Source: Yinghuangia sp051388915 | Lineage (GTDB): Bacteria > Actinomycetota > Actinomycetes > Streptomycetales > Streptomycetaceae | Length of the DNA stretch: 64,000 bases | NCBI RefSeq assembly: GCF_051388915.1 | Contig: NZ_JBPKBH010000001.1 | Location: 1-64,000, forward strand | Direction: 5' to 3' | Part shown: positions 42,407 through 51,519 of the stretch, one piece after another | Layout of the letters: each line of letters opens with the position of its first letter | How positions within the stretch are numbered: position 1 is the first letter of the stretch | Program-made: the position numbers and the translations under genes | Notes under the pieces: generated by a model | Database searches by the model: none | The model's input: the letters and a program-made list of their open reading frames with translations, nothing else | Told to the model about the DNA's origin: nothing

Positions 42407-42886
42407 TCAGAGGGCGCGTTCGTCGTGGGTGACGATCTCCTTGGCGGGCTTGCCGCCGGCCTCCAGCCAGCCGCCGATGGCGGCGGGGGCGTCGCGGGCC
42501 GGGTTGTAGCAGTCCTCCTCCGAGGAGAAGAGGCCGTCGCCCGCGTAGACCAGGCGCGTCCAGTTGGCGAAGCCGAACTCCGCGCCCGCCTCCGTGGGAT
42601 GCGGGAGCACGTTGCGCAGGCCGAGCACGATGGCGCCGTTCTCCTCGTCGTACGCCACCCAGTCCTGCGGGAAGCGCATCATCGGGAACGGAGCCATGAC
42701 CTCCTTGATCCACGAGCGCACCGACTCGCGGCCGGTGAAAACGCCGTACGCGTGCTCGGTGTAGACGACGTCCTCGGTGAACAGGTCCGCGAACGCGGTC
42801 CAGTCGCCGGACTCGATGCAGGTGTCGACGACCGAGTTGTAGTGGGAGAGAGCGCCTTGCAGTTCCTCGCGGGTGAAGCGGCCCAT
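42407..42886 (-). CDS. NTF2-like (SnoaL/nuclear transport factor 2) protein
   Basis: A 159-residue cone-shaped alpha+beta-fold protein: LQGALSHYNSVVDTCIESGDWTAFADLFTEDVVYTEH (quoted in part: SGDWTAFADLFTEDVVY) is the classic helix-strand opening. Members act as cyclases, isomerases or small-molecule binders, including in polyketide and steroid metabolism. GGAGG lies upstream of the ATG. Substrate unknown. Confidence 0.85.
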   Translation of the reverse strand: MGRFTREELQGALSHYNSVVDTCIESGDWTAFADLFTEDVVYTEHAYGVFTGRESVRSWIKEVMAPFPMMRFPQDWVAYDEENGAIVLGLRNVLPHPTEAGAEFGFANWTRLVYAGDGLFSSEEDCYNPARDAPAAIGGWLEAGGKPAKEIVTHDERAL

Positions 42887-42998
42887 CGTAGTACCTCCTG
42901 GACGGTGGCGATCCCGGGACGGATGGTCCGGTGGTATCAGAGGACTCCGGCGACATCCAGGCAAGCGGACGGTTGCCCGCTCAACTTCCGCCGTCCGA

Positions 42999-43180
42999 GA
43001 CACCTGGGCCCACCCGACACCCAGGCCCCCCGACACCTGGGGCCCCCGACACCCAGGGCCACCCGACACCCAGGCCACCCGACACCCAGGGCCACCCGAC
43101 ACCCAGGGCCACCCGACACCCAGGCCACCCGACACCCAGGCCACCCGACATCCAGGGCCGCCCGACACCCGGGGCCGAGC
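42999..43180. repeat. 11-unit 16-17-bp tandem array
   Basis: Eleven units, consensus GACACCCAGGGCCACCC, alternating 16 and 17 bp through gain or loss of one G or C. The array lies in the 446-bp spacer (42887-43332) before the redox-kinase operon. Because unit lengths are not multiples of three, it is not coding. Unit sequences are nearly identical in the middle and decay at the ends. Confidence 0.95.
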
Positions 43181-43214
43181 ACCTTCCGTGCCCGTGCGCG
43201 CACGCCGAACACCT

Positions 43215-43256
43215 GTGCGCATACGAATCTGCATGATCGATCGTGCGCCAATACGA
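43215..43256 (+). promoter_or_regulatory. Promoter region of the redox-kinase operon
   Basis: GTGCGC-ATACGA (43215-43226) recurs as GTGCGC-CA-ATACGA (43243-43256), and GCATGATCGATCGTGC (43231-43246) is a near-perfect palindrome between them. They lie about 80-115 bp upstream of the operon start, a likely control region. Confidence 0.5.
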
Positions 43257-43332
43257 TGAGTGGGCGTTGGGGGTGTGCCGGTGGCTCCCGGAGCCGGGCA
43301 ATGTCAAATCGAGCAATTCGGGTGGGAGACGC

Positions 43333-45009
43333 GTGGCAGAGACAGCAGGCTCGCGGCAGACCGTGATTCTGACCGTGGACGACGACCCGGGGGTGTCGCG
43401 CGCCGTCGCCCGCGACCTGCGGCGGCGGTACGGCGGCTCGTACCGGATCGTGCGCGCCGAGTCCGCCGCGACGGCCCTGGACGCGCTGCGCGAGCTCAAG
43501 CTGCGCGGCGACCTGGTCGCCGTCCTCCTGGCGGACTACCGCATGCCGCAGATGAACGGCATCGAGTTCCTGGAGCAGGCCGCCGACATCTACCCGAGCG
43601 CGCGCCGGGTGCTGCTGACCGCGTACGCCGACACCAACGCCGCCATCGACGCGATCAACGTCGTCGACCTCGACCACTACCTCCTCAAGCCCTGGGACCC
43701 GCCCGAGGAGAAGCTGTACCCGGTCCTGGACGACCTCCTCCAGGCCTGGCAGGACTCCGACCACAAGCAGGTGCCGACCACCAAGATCGTCGGCCACCGC
43801 TGGTCCGCGCAGTCGTCGGCGGTACGCGAGTTCCTGGCCCGCAACCAGGTCCCGTACCGCTGGTACTCCTGCGACGAGCCCGAGGGGCAGCGCCTGCTGG
43901 CCGCGGCCCGCACGGACAGCGACCACCTGCCACTGGTCGTCACCCCGGACGGCACCACGCTCGTGGAGCCCGCGGAACCGGACCTCGCCGCGCAGGTGGG
44001 CCTGGCCACCGTGCCGGCCGAGGACTTCTACGACCTGATCGTCATCGGCGGCGGCCCCGCCGGGCTCGGGGCGGCCGTGTACGGCGCGTCCGAGGGCCTG
44101 CGGACCGTCCTGGTCGAGCGTTCGGCCACCGGCGGGCAGGCCGGGCAGAGCTCGCGCATCGAGAACTACCTCGGCTTCCCGGACGGCGTGTCGGGCGCCC
44201 AGCTCACCGACCGGGCGCGGCGGCAGGCGGCCAAGTTCGGCGCGGAGATCCTGACCGCGCGCGAAGTGACCGGCCTGGAGGTGGCCGGTTCGGCGCGCGG
44301 TGTGCGCTTCGCGGACGGGTCCGCCATCTCGGGGCACAGCGTGATCCTCGCGACCGGCGTGTCGTACCGCCGTCTGGAGGTGCCGGGGCTGGAGCCGCTG
44401 ACCGGGTGCGGCGTCTACTACGGCTCGGCGCTGACCGAGGCGGCCGCGTGTTCGGGCGAGGACGTCTACATCGTCGGCGGCGCGAACTCCGCGGGGCAGG
44501 CGGCGATGTACCTGGCACGCGGTGCCAAGTCGGTGACGCTGCTCGTGCGCGGGCCCTCGCTCACCGCGTCGATGTCGCACTACCTGATCCAGCAGATCGA
44601 GCAGGCGCCGAACATCCACGTGCGCACCGGCACGGTCGTCGAGGGCGCGCACGGCACCGACCACCTGGAGCAACTGACGCTCCGCGACGTCACCACCGGC
44701 GAGACCGAACTCGTGGACGCCCAGTGGATGTTCGTGTTCATCGGCGCCGCACCGCTCACCGACTGGCTGGAGGGCACGGTCACCCGCGACCCGCGCGGCT
44801 TCATCGTGGCCGGACCGGACCTGACGGTCGGCGGGCAGTCGCCGAGCGGCTGGGGCCTGGACCGCTCGCCGTACCACCTCGAAACCAATGTGCCGGGCGT
44901 GTTCGTGGCGGGGGACGCCCGTTCGGAGTCCGCCAAACGGGTTGCGTCCGCCGTCGGAGAGGGAGCCATGGCCGTGATGCTCGTCCACCGCTACCTGGAG
45001 CAGTCATGA
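43333..45009 (+). CDS. Receiver-domain/thioredoxin-reductase-like flavoprotein
   Basis: A 558-residue fusion. Residues about 8-130 form a response-regulator receiver (acidic pocket VDDD, phosphoacceptor Asp68 in LLADYRMP, conserved Lys in YLLKPWD). Residues about 145-215 form a thioredoxin/glutaredoxin-like fold without CxxC. Residues about 230-555 form a TrxR-like FAD/NAD(P)H module (VIGGGPAGLGAA, VYIVGGANSAGQAA, GVFVAGDARS). The redox Cys pair of TrxR is replaced by GCGVYYGSALTEAAACSG, so it is not a normal thioredoxin reductase. GTG start with GGGAG upstream. It overlaps the kinase gene by ATGA. Confidence 0.92.
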   Translation: MAETAGSRQTVILTVDDDPGVSRAVARDLRRRYGGSYRIVRAESAATALDALRELKLRGDLVAVLLADYRMPQMNGIEFLEQAADIYPSARRVLLTAYADTNAAIDAINVVDLDHYLLKPWDPPEEKLYPVLDDLLQAWQDSDHKQVPTTKIVGHRWSAQSSAVREFLARNQVPYRWYSCDEPEGQRLLAAARTDSDHLPLVVTPDGTTLVEPAEPDLAAQVGLATVPAEDFYDLIVIGGGPAGLGAAVYGASEGLRTVLVERSATGGQAGQSSRIENYLGFPDGVSGAQLTDRARRQAAKFGAEILTAREVTGLEVAGSARGVRFADGSAISGHSVILATGVSYRRLEVPGLEPLTGCGVYYGSALTEAAACSGEDVYIVGGANSAGQAAMYLARGAKSVTLLVRGPSLTASMSHYLIQQIEQAPNIHVRTGTVVEGAHGTDHLEQLTLRDVTTGETELVDAQWMFVFIGAAPLTDWLEGTVTRDPRGFIVAGPDLTVGGQSPSGWGLDRSPYHLETNVPGVFVAGDARSESAKRVASAVGEGAMAVMLVHRYLEQS

Positions 45010-46529
45010 GCGGGCAGGCCGGACCCGCCGGGGCGGGCGGGGGAGGCGCCGCGGCGGACGCCGCCGGCGTGCCGATGCCCTGCGAAGTCGAGGAACTCAG
45101 CACGCTGTTCCTCTTCGAGAAGCTCAACGACGAGCAACTGGCCCGGCTCTGCGCGGAGGGCCGGGTGGAGCGCTTCGAGCCGGGCTACCTCTACCGCGAG
45201 GGCGAGCCGGCGACCTGCTTCTACGTCCTGCTCGAAGGCACCCTCGTCCTCTCCCGCCGTGTCGGCGCCGACGACCTTGAGGTCACCCGGAGTTCGGACC
45301 GCGGAGCGTACGCGGGAGCCTTCCAGGCCTATGCCACCGACCCCACGCGCGCGCACTACCAGGGCTCGTGCCGGGTGCCGGAGCAGTCGCGGCTGTTCAT
45401 TCTCCCGGCCGAGACCTTCGCGGCGGTCATGCGCGACTGGTTCCCGATGGCCGTGCACCTGCTGGAGGGCCTGTTCTTCGGCCACCAGAACACCCAGCAG
45501 GTCGTCGGGCAGCGCGAACGCCTGCTGGCCCTCGGCTCGTTGTCCGCCGGGCTCACCCACGAGCTCAACAACCCCGCGGCGGCGGCCGTACGCGCGACCT
45601 CGGCGCTGCGCGAACGCGTCGCCGGGATGCGGCACAAGCTGAAGGCCATCGCGTCCGGCCCGTTCCGGCGCGAGGAGTTGGAGACGCTGGTCGAGATCCA
45701 GGAGCGCACCGCCGAACAGGTCGCCAAGGCCACGCCGCTCAGTCCGATCGAGGCCAGCGACCGCGAGGACGCCGTCGCCGACTGGCTCGACGACCACGGC
45801 ATCGCCGAGGGCTGGAACATCGCACCCACGTTCGTCCAGGCCGGGCTCGACACCGACTGGCTGGACAACGTCGCCGCGACCGTGGACGCGCAGATCCTCG
45901 AAGGCGCGATCCGCTGGCTCAACTACACCGTCGAGACCGAGCTGCTGATGACCGAGATCGAGGACTCCACGACGCGGATCTCCCAGCTCGTGCACGCCGC
46001 GAAGCAGTACTCGCAGCTCGACCGGGCCCCGTCGCAGGACGCCGACGTCCACGAACTCCTCGACAGCACACTGACGATGCTCGCCCGCAAGATCGGCCCG
46101 GACATCCGCGTCGACAAGCAGTACGACCGGACGCTGCCGCGCGTCCCGGCGTACCCGGGCGAGCTGAACCAGGTGTGGACCAACCTCATCGACAACGCGG
46201 TCTCCGCGATGGACGGCGCGGGCACGCTGACCGTGCGCACGTCGCTCGACCGCGACCAGCTCCTCGTGGAGTTCCACGACACCGGGCCCGGCATCGGCGC
46301 CGACATCCGGGAGCGCATCTTCGACCCCTTCTTCACCACGAAGCCGGTCGGCGAGGGTACGGGGCTCGGCCTGTCGATCTCGTGGCGGATCATCGTCAAC
46401 AAGCATCACGGGAGCCTGAACGTGGTATCCGCACCCGGAGACACGACGTTCCTGGTACGCCTGCCGCTGACCGCCCCGGACACCGGGCCGCGCACCGGGG
46501 ACGCCCCGACCCCCGAGGAGACGCCATGA
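45006..46529 (+). CDS. Cyclic-nucleotide-domain sensor histidine kinase
   Basis: A 507-residue kinase. A short Gly/Ala-rich start is followed by a cNMP-binding/Crp-like domain (about 30-145, LFLFEKLNDEQLARLC ... YREGEPATCFYVLLEGTLVL, quoted in part), then an HisKA-like region with His185 in SAGLTHELNNPAAAA. The C-terminal ATPase has NLIDNAVSAM (N), DTGPGI (G1), FDPFFTTK (F) and GTGLGLSIS (G2). No TM helix, so it is cytoplasmic. It overlaps both neighbours by ATGA, indicating translational coupling; the receiver-flavoprotein is the probable partner. Confidence 0.92.
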   Translation: MSGQAGPAGAGGGGAAADAAGVPMPCEVEELSTLFLFEKLNDEQLARLCAEGRVERFEPGYLYREGEPATCFYVLLEGTLVLSRRVGADDLEVTRSSDRGAYAGAFQAYATDPTRAHYQGSCRVPEQSRLFILPAETFAAVMRDWFPMAVHLLEGLFFGHQNTQQVVGQRERLLALGSLSAGLTHELNNPAAAAVRATSALRERVAGMRHKLKAIASGPFRREELETLVEIQERTAEQVAKATPLSPIEASDREDAVADWLDDHGIAEGWNIAPTFVQAGLDTDWLDNVAATVDAQILEGAIRWLNYTVETELLMTEIEDSTTRISQLVHAAKQYSQLDRAPSQDADVHELLDSTLTMLARKIGPDIRVDKQYDRTLPRVPAYPGELNQVWTNLIDNAVSAMDGAGTLTVRTSLDRDQLLVEFHDTGPGIGADIRERIFDPFFTTKPVGEGTGLGLSISWRIIVNKHHGSLNVVSAPGDTTFLVRLPLTAPDTGPRTGDAPTPEETP

Positions 46530-46879
46530 CATCGCCCGCCGGAGTGGACCCCGCCGCGGAGCCGAGCGGCACCGGATGCAGTGAGTGCGAAGCGGCCGGG
46601 GGGTGGTGGTTCCACCTGCGGCGCTGCGCCCGGTGCGGGCACATCGGCTGCTGCGACTCGTCGCCGTCACAGCACGCCACCGCGCACTTCAAGGCGACCG
46701 GGCATCCGGTCGTCCGCAGCTTCGAGCCGGGCGAGCGCTGGTTCTGGGACTACAAGACGTCGGAGATGTACGAGTCGGGGCCGGACCTGGCGCCGCCGCA
46801 GAGCCACCCGGAGGACCAGCCCTCTCCGGGGCCGGCGGGGCGCGTCCCGGCGAACTGGGCGGAGACGCTGCGGCGCTGA
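46526..46879 (+). CDS. UBP-type zinc-finger protein
   Basis: A 117-residue protein with a ZnF-UBP domain: CSECEAAGGWWFHLRRCARCGHIGCC (two CxxC-type pairs, quoted in part as CSEC and CARCGHIGCC), then QHATAHFKATGHPVV with the zinc His residues. Eukaryotic versions bind the free C-terminus of ubiquitin; bacterial versions have no proven ligand. It ends the overlapping three-gene operon with the flavoprotein and kinase. Confidence 0.92.
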   Translation: MTSPAGVDPAAEPSGTGCSECEAAGGWWFHLRRCARCGHIGCCDSSPSQHATAHFKATGHPVVRSFEPGERWFWDYKTSEMYESGPDLAPPQSHPEDQPSPGPAGRVPANWAETLRR

Positions 46880-46906
46880 GGTGTGACGGAGCGCGTCCGT
46901 GACCGG

Positions 46907-47311
46907 CTATTCGTCCTGCGCCCCGCCCGCCGCGGACATCGCGGCCCGGTCCGAGTCGCCGCGGAGCACGCAGAACTCGTTGCCCTCCGGATCGGCCAGT
47001 ACGGCCCACCCCGCCCCGCCGGGCTCGCGGCGGTCCGCCACCATGGTGGCGCCGAGCCCCAGCAGGCGTTCGACCTCCTCCTCGCGCGAGGCGGCCGGGC
47101 GCAGGCACAGGTGGATGCGGTTCTTGACGGTCTTCGGCTCGGGCACCTGGTTGAAGTACAGGACGGGGCCTTCGGGCAGCGTCACCTGGGTCTCGTGCGC
47201 TCCCGGTTTGTCCCCGGGATCCAACAGTCCGCCGGTCACCGCGCTCCAGAAGCGGGCGAGGGCATGTGCGTCCGAACAGTCGACCGCCACGTTCTGAAGT
47301 ACCGAGACCAT
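46907..47311 (-). CDS. VOC (glyoxalase/bleomycin-resistance) family protein
   Basis: A 134-residue VOC-fold protein: LQNVAVDCSDAHALARFWSAVTG and a second beta-alpha-beta unit with RIHLCLRP and ADPEGNEFCVL. It is the short two-module Glyoxalase-like type (Glo_EDI_BRP_like). Enzyme, binding or immunity role cannot be separated by sequence. It is convergent with the zinc-finger gene. Confidence 0.85.
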   Translation of the reverse strand: MVSVLQNVAVDCSDAHALARFWSAVTGGLLDPGDKPGAHETQVTLPEGPVLYFNQVPEPKTVKNRIHLCLRPAASREEEVERLLGLGATMVADRREPGGAGWAVLADPEGNEFCVLRGDSDRAAMSAAGGAQDE

Positions 47312-47376
47312 GCGGTTCAGCCTGCCTCAGGGGTGCCGGGGGCGCCAGCGACGGCTGTGGGTGGGGCCTCGTCGCG

Positions 47377-48099
47377 TCACCACGCGTTGTCGAGTGAGCC
47401 CGTCAGTATGAAGACGGCGATTCCGGTGAAGAAGACGCCGAAGACGACCGTCCCGATCGAGGCCGAGTGGCCGTTGAGACCGTACGCGAGTGCGCTCGTC
47501 GTGATCATCACCGGGAAGATGCCGGCGAACATCCAGCTCAGGGTGCGGAAGAAGAGCATGAAGAAGCCGTCCCACCAGCCGAACAGCAGCCCCCAGAGGA
47601 ACACGCCGAGACCGAAGTAGGCCGCGTACAGCCACAACGCGAGTGTGCCGGCGGCCTCAGGCAGGAACGACTCCTTGGCGCCCATCACCTCCACGGCGAC
47701 GACGTCGCCGTGCCAGAGTCGCAGGGTGGCCGGTTCGCCTTCCCGGGCCTTCTTGTAGAAGCTCGTCGACACGTCGCGGGTCTCGCGGGAGCCGTCGGCC
47801 CGCTGCCAGGTGACCTCGTGGTGCGTGGTGGTGGTCGTGTTGCCCTCCGAGTCCGTCGACGTGGTGGTGTACGTGCGGCGCCCAGTGATCGAGCCGGCCT
47901 CGCTGTCGAAGCAGTCGTCCCGGTTCTTCTCGCACGTGACGGTCGCACGGAAGTCCCGCGTCTCCCGGAACGGACCGGCCGCGGCGACGAGCGCGGCCAC
48001 GAGGGTCCCCAGGCCGACCGCGACGACGATCCACCGGGCGACGGACCGCCGGCGCGTCGAGACGCCCGGCCGCCTCCCCCCGAAACGGCGAAACCGCAT
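47377..48099 (-). CDS. Membrane protein with an external Thr-rich domain
   Basis: A 240-residue protein. A short Arg-rich cytoplasmic start, one TM helix (about 21-43), an external domain with two Cys and a Thr/Ser-rich stretch (TYTTTSTDSEGNTTTTTHH), then three hydrophobic segments (about 140-240). I do not recognise it. The external fold is probably related to DUF3592-like proteins of actinobacteria. Confidence 0.7.
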   Translation of the reverse strand: MRFRRFGGRRPGVSTRRRSVARWIVVAVGLGTLVAALVAAAGPFRETRDFRATVTCEKNRDDCFDSEAGSITGRRTYTTTSTDSEGNTTTTTHHEVTWQRADGSRETRDVSTSFYKKAREGEPATLRLWHGDVVAVEVMGAKESFLPEAAGTLALWLYAAYFGLGVFLWGLLFGWWDGFFMLFFRTLSWMFAGIFPVMITTSALAYGLNGHSASIGTVVFGVFFTGIAVFILTGSLDNAW

Positions 48100-48291
48100 G
48101 GCCACCCCCGTGATGTCGAGCGTTCGCCTCTGCATCATGCCCGTGCGAAATGCGTGCAAGCCTCGGGCGCTTGCCGCAGGCGGGCGGCGGCCGGTGCCCG
48201 ACTCCGGTGCGGCGCCGGGTGAGGCGGACGCGGGGTCGGGCGATAACTTGTGGCCTGCCAGGAACAGTCCGGCCGAGCACGGGGATCCGCT

Positions 48292-48957
48292 ATGCGCTAC
48301 CGCTTCACGACCTACCACCCGGCGGACGACGCCGACACGGCCGTCACGGGTGGCACCCGGCTGGGCGGCCAGCCGGACTGGACGGGCGAACCGCAGTGGC
48401 CTGTCTACCATCACGATGGTGAACTTGCCGTGTTCGTGGGGCAGTTCCGGGTGCCGGCGGCTGGGGACGGGGAGGCCGGGGACCGCATGGTCTACCTGTT
48501 CGCCGCGGGGTACTCGGGGGAGTACGCGACCGTCGTCCAGCCGGGCGGCCAGGTCACCGAGCGCTTCGAGGCGCGTGCCGAGGCGACCGGGCCGACCGTG
48601 ATGGACCGGGCACACCTCGTCAGGGTTCAGGAGGAGGTCGACTTCTCCCACGTGGAGAGGGAGATGGAACCGGTCGAGGACGAGGACGAGTTCGACCGGG
48701 AAGAGCGTTTGGAGGACCTGCTCGACGAGCTGCGGAAGGACGCGTCGGGCAGTATCCGCATGGACCAGCTCGGCGGCCCGGACGTGACTCCGGTCTGGTT
48801 GCAGGGTGACTACTCGCCGGGCGAGGAGTGGCAGTTCGTCGCCCAGATGGACTCGTACCAGCTGCCCTTCCCGGTCAACTTCGGCGACAGCGGGGTCGGC
48901 TACCTGTTCCTCGCACCGGACGGCAACAGTGCCGAGTTCTTCTTCCAGAGCTGCTGA
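48292..48957 (+). CDS. DUF1963-like protein
   Basis: A 221-residue soluble acidic protein with the DUF1963 pattern: TRLGGQPDWTGEPQWPVYH, LAVFVGQFRVP, later YLFLAPDGNSAEFFFQSC. Function of the family is unknown. It lies 15 bases before an aldolase gene in the same direction, so both may be co-transcribed. Confidence 0.8.
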   Translation: MRYRFTTYHPADDADTAVTGGTRLGGQPDWTGEPQWPVYHHDGELAVFVGQFRVPAAGDGEAGDRMVYLFAAGYSGEYATVVQPGGQVTERFEARAEATGPTVMDRAHLVRVQEEVDFSHVEREMEPVEDEDEFDREERLEDLLDELRKDASGSIRMDQLGGPDVTPVWLQGDYSPGEEWQFVAQMDSYQLPFPVNFGDSGVGYLFLAPDGNSAEFFFQSC

Positions 48958-48971
48958 ACGGACGTACTGCC

Positions 48972-49772
48972 ATGGCGAATTCGCTCGATGACCCCAAACA
49001 TGTGCTGGTCGACCGTGCCGCGCGGCGGATGGCGGAGGAGTTCGGCGACAGCGGCCTGAGCGTCCGTCAAAAGCTGGCGCTCACCTGCCGGATACTCTCC
49101 GACGCGGGCCACGACTCCGGCCTCGCTGGGCAGATCACCGTGCGCGGTGACCGGCCCGGCACGTACTACACGCAGCGCCTCGGGCTCGGCTTCGACGAGG
49201 TCACCGAGGACAACCTGCTCCTCGTCGACGAGGATCTGAACGTCCTCGAAGGCGACGGGATGGCCAACCCCGCCAACCGGTTCCACACATGGATCTACCG
49301 GGCCCGCGAGGACGTCGGCTGCATCGTGCACACCCACCCGCTGCACGCGGCGGCGCTGTCGATGCTCGAAGTGTCCTTGGTGGTGGCGCAGATGGACACG
49401 ACGCCGCTGTACGACGACTGCGCGTTCCTGCCCGACTGGCCCGGGATCCCGGTGGGGAACGAGGAGGGCGAGATCATCTCCGCCGCGCTCGGCGACAAGC
49501 GGGCGATCCTGCTGGCGCACCACGGGCAGCTCGTGGCGGGCGGCGGGGTCGAGGAGGCGTGCAACCTTGCCGTGCTGATCGAGCGCGCGGCGCAGCTCCA
49601 GCTTCTCGCGATGGCCGCCGGGACCGTCAGGCCGCTGCCGGACGACCTGGCGCGCGAGGCGCACGACTGGACGTCCACGCCGCAGCGCCACCGGGCCACG
49701 TTCGCCTACTACGCGCGCCGGGCGCTGCGGAACCATCCCGATTGCGTCGCCGCGGGGACGGCGATCGGGTGA
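48972..49772 (+). CDS. Class II aldolase/adducin family protein
   Basis: A 266-residue zinc-dependent aldolase-fold protein. Metal-binding HTHPLH and, further on, AHHGQLVAGGG give the His triad, with the conserved acidic residue in NEEGE. The family includes fuculose-phosphate aldolases and aldolases of catabolic pathways; no specific substrate can be named. It follows the DUF1963 gene. Confidence 0.87.
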   Translation: MANSLDDPKHVLVDRAARRMAEEFGDSGLSVRQKLALTCRILSDAGHDSGLAGQITVRGDRPGTYYTQRLGLGFDEVTEDNLLLVDEDLNVLEGDGMANPANRFHTWIYRAREDVGCIVHTHPLHAAALSMLEVSLVVAQMDTTPLYDDCAFLPDWPGIPVGNEEGEIISAALGDKRAILLAHHGQLVAGGGVEEACNLAVLIERAAQLQLLAMAAGTVRPLPDDLAREAHDWTSTPQRHRATFAYYARRALRNHPDCVAAGTAIG

Positions 49773-49867
49773 GGGAGGCCAAACGGGTGTGAAAACCTAG
49801 TGTCCACTCGGTATTGTCGGCTCGCGCTTCCGCCGCCGCGGAGCCCGTGCCGCTCGAAAGGACCACG

Positions 49868-51519
49868 ATGGCCTCCACCGTGCACAGCCAGGGCGCCCAG
49901 CCGTCGGAACGGCCGGCTGAGGCACCCGTCGTCCGGACGCCGTCCGGAGCGGTCCGCGGGGTGATGCTGGGCCCGTCGAATGCCGCGTACCTGGGCATTC
50001 CGTACGCCGAGGCGCCCGTCGGCGACCTGCGCTACGCCGCCCCCGTCAAGCGCGCTGCGTGGGAGGGCGTACGGGACGCCACGGGGTACGGTGCCACCCC
50101 GCTGCGCGACTACATGATGGGCGTCACGCTGATCCCCGAGCCGTCGTACCCCGGCGACGACACGCTGCTGGTCAACGTGTTCACGCCGTGCCCGGGGGAC
50201 GCCGCGGCCCAACTCCCGGTCTACGTCTGGATCCACGGCGGCGGCTTCATGAGCGGGTCGCCGTCGTCGCCGTGGTACGAGGGCGGTGCGTTCCCGCGCG
50301 ACGGCGTCGTGGTGGTGTCGGTGTCGTACCGGCTCGGCGTCGACGGCTTCGGGCGGCTGGACGGCGCGCCCGACAACCGCGCGGTGCGCGACTGGCTGCT
50401 GGCGCTGGAGTGGGTGCGGAACAGCATCGCCGCGTTCGGCGGCGACCCCGGCAAGGTGACGATCGGCGGGCAGAGCGCGGGCGCGAGCGCGGTCCTGACG
50501 CTGCTGTCGATGCCGGACGCGCAACACCTGTTCCGGGCGGTCGTCGCCGAATCCCCGGGTGCGTTCGGGAGCAACCGGGCCGCGGCCGCGGCCCNNNNNN
50601 NNNNNNNNNNNNNNNNNNNNNNNNNNNNNNNNNNNNNNNNNNNNNNNNNNNNNNNNNNNNNNNNNNNNNNNNNNNNNNNNNNNNNNNNNNNNNNNNNNNN
50701 NNNNNNNNNNNNNNNNNNNNNNNNNNNGCCGCCGTACTTGCCGAGCGTTTGGGGATCGAGCCCACCCGCGACGCGTTCGTCGCCCTCGACGAGGAGGCGG
50801 TCTTCAAGGAGCAGGCGAAGATGGGCGACGAGGAGATGGGTCCGCGGATGCTCAAGGGCGTCACGGGCGGCGGAGGCGGCCTGTCGACGTGGGCACCGTT
50901 CGTGGACGGCGACCTTGTGCCGTACTCCGTCGAACAGGCCGTCGCGCGCGGCATCGGCGCCGACAAGCCGCTGCTGATCGGTGCCACCGCGGGGGAGTTC
51001 GAGATGGCGTCGACGATGATGCCGGCCGCGCTCGACTGGATGCCGCGCGGCGTGGCCCTGCGGCTGGCCGGGCTCTCCGGCGGGCGAGGTCGTACGTACG
51101 GCGCCGCGACGCCGGGCAAGCCGCGCTTGCTGTTCGGGCGCATCCTGACCGACCACCTGTTCCGGTTCTTCGTCGCCCGGACTCTCGCCGCGCGGGCTCG
51201 GCAGGGCGAATCCGCAACCTTCGCCTACGACTTCCGTTTCCCGAACCCGGACACCGGCATCGCGGGGCACTGCGTCGAACTGCCCTTCGCCTGGGACTGC
51301 CTGGCCAGCGAGAACGTCGCCGCGAGCACCGGAGCCAACCCGCCGCAAGCTCTCGCCGACGCGACCCACGCCGCCTGGGTCGCCTTCATCCGCGACGGCG
51401 ACCCGGGCTGGCCCGCGTACGACGCGCGCGCTCGCCGGGGCATGGTTTTCGACCACCTGTCAACGGCGGCGGAAGTGTACGCCCGCGAAACGGAGTTGTG
51501 GGCTGCGCTGTCCGGCTAG
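49868..51519 (+). CDS. Type B carboxylesterase, interrupted by an N-gap
   Basis: An alpha/beta-hydrolase of the carboxylesterase/para-nitrobenzyl esterase type. The oxyanion motif WIHGGGFMSG (about residue 118) and the nucleophile in GGQSAGASA (about residue 200) are intact; the distal His is probably in GHCVELPFAW. The gap (50595-50727) falls after AESPGAFGSNR; the halves are in different frames, so the true number of missing bases is 2 modulo 3. The ATG is preceded by GAAAGGA. Its stop overlaps the convergent regulator stop (CTAG). Confidence 0.85.
50595..50727. other. Assembly gap (133 N) in the carboxylesterase
   Basis: No flank duplication is visible here, unlike at 3.4 and 40.5 kb. Both sides are G/C-only repeats (GCGGCCGCGGCC; GCCGCCG). 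Confidence 0.95.

Noticed and set aside
42999..43180. Possible CRISPR array
   Set aside because: Units are contiguous with no unique spacers, vary by one base in length, and no cas genes are nearby.
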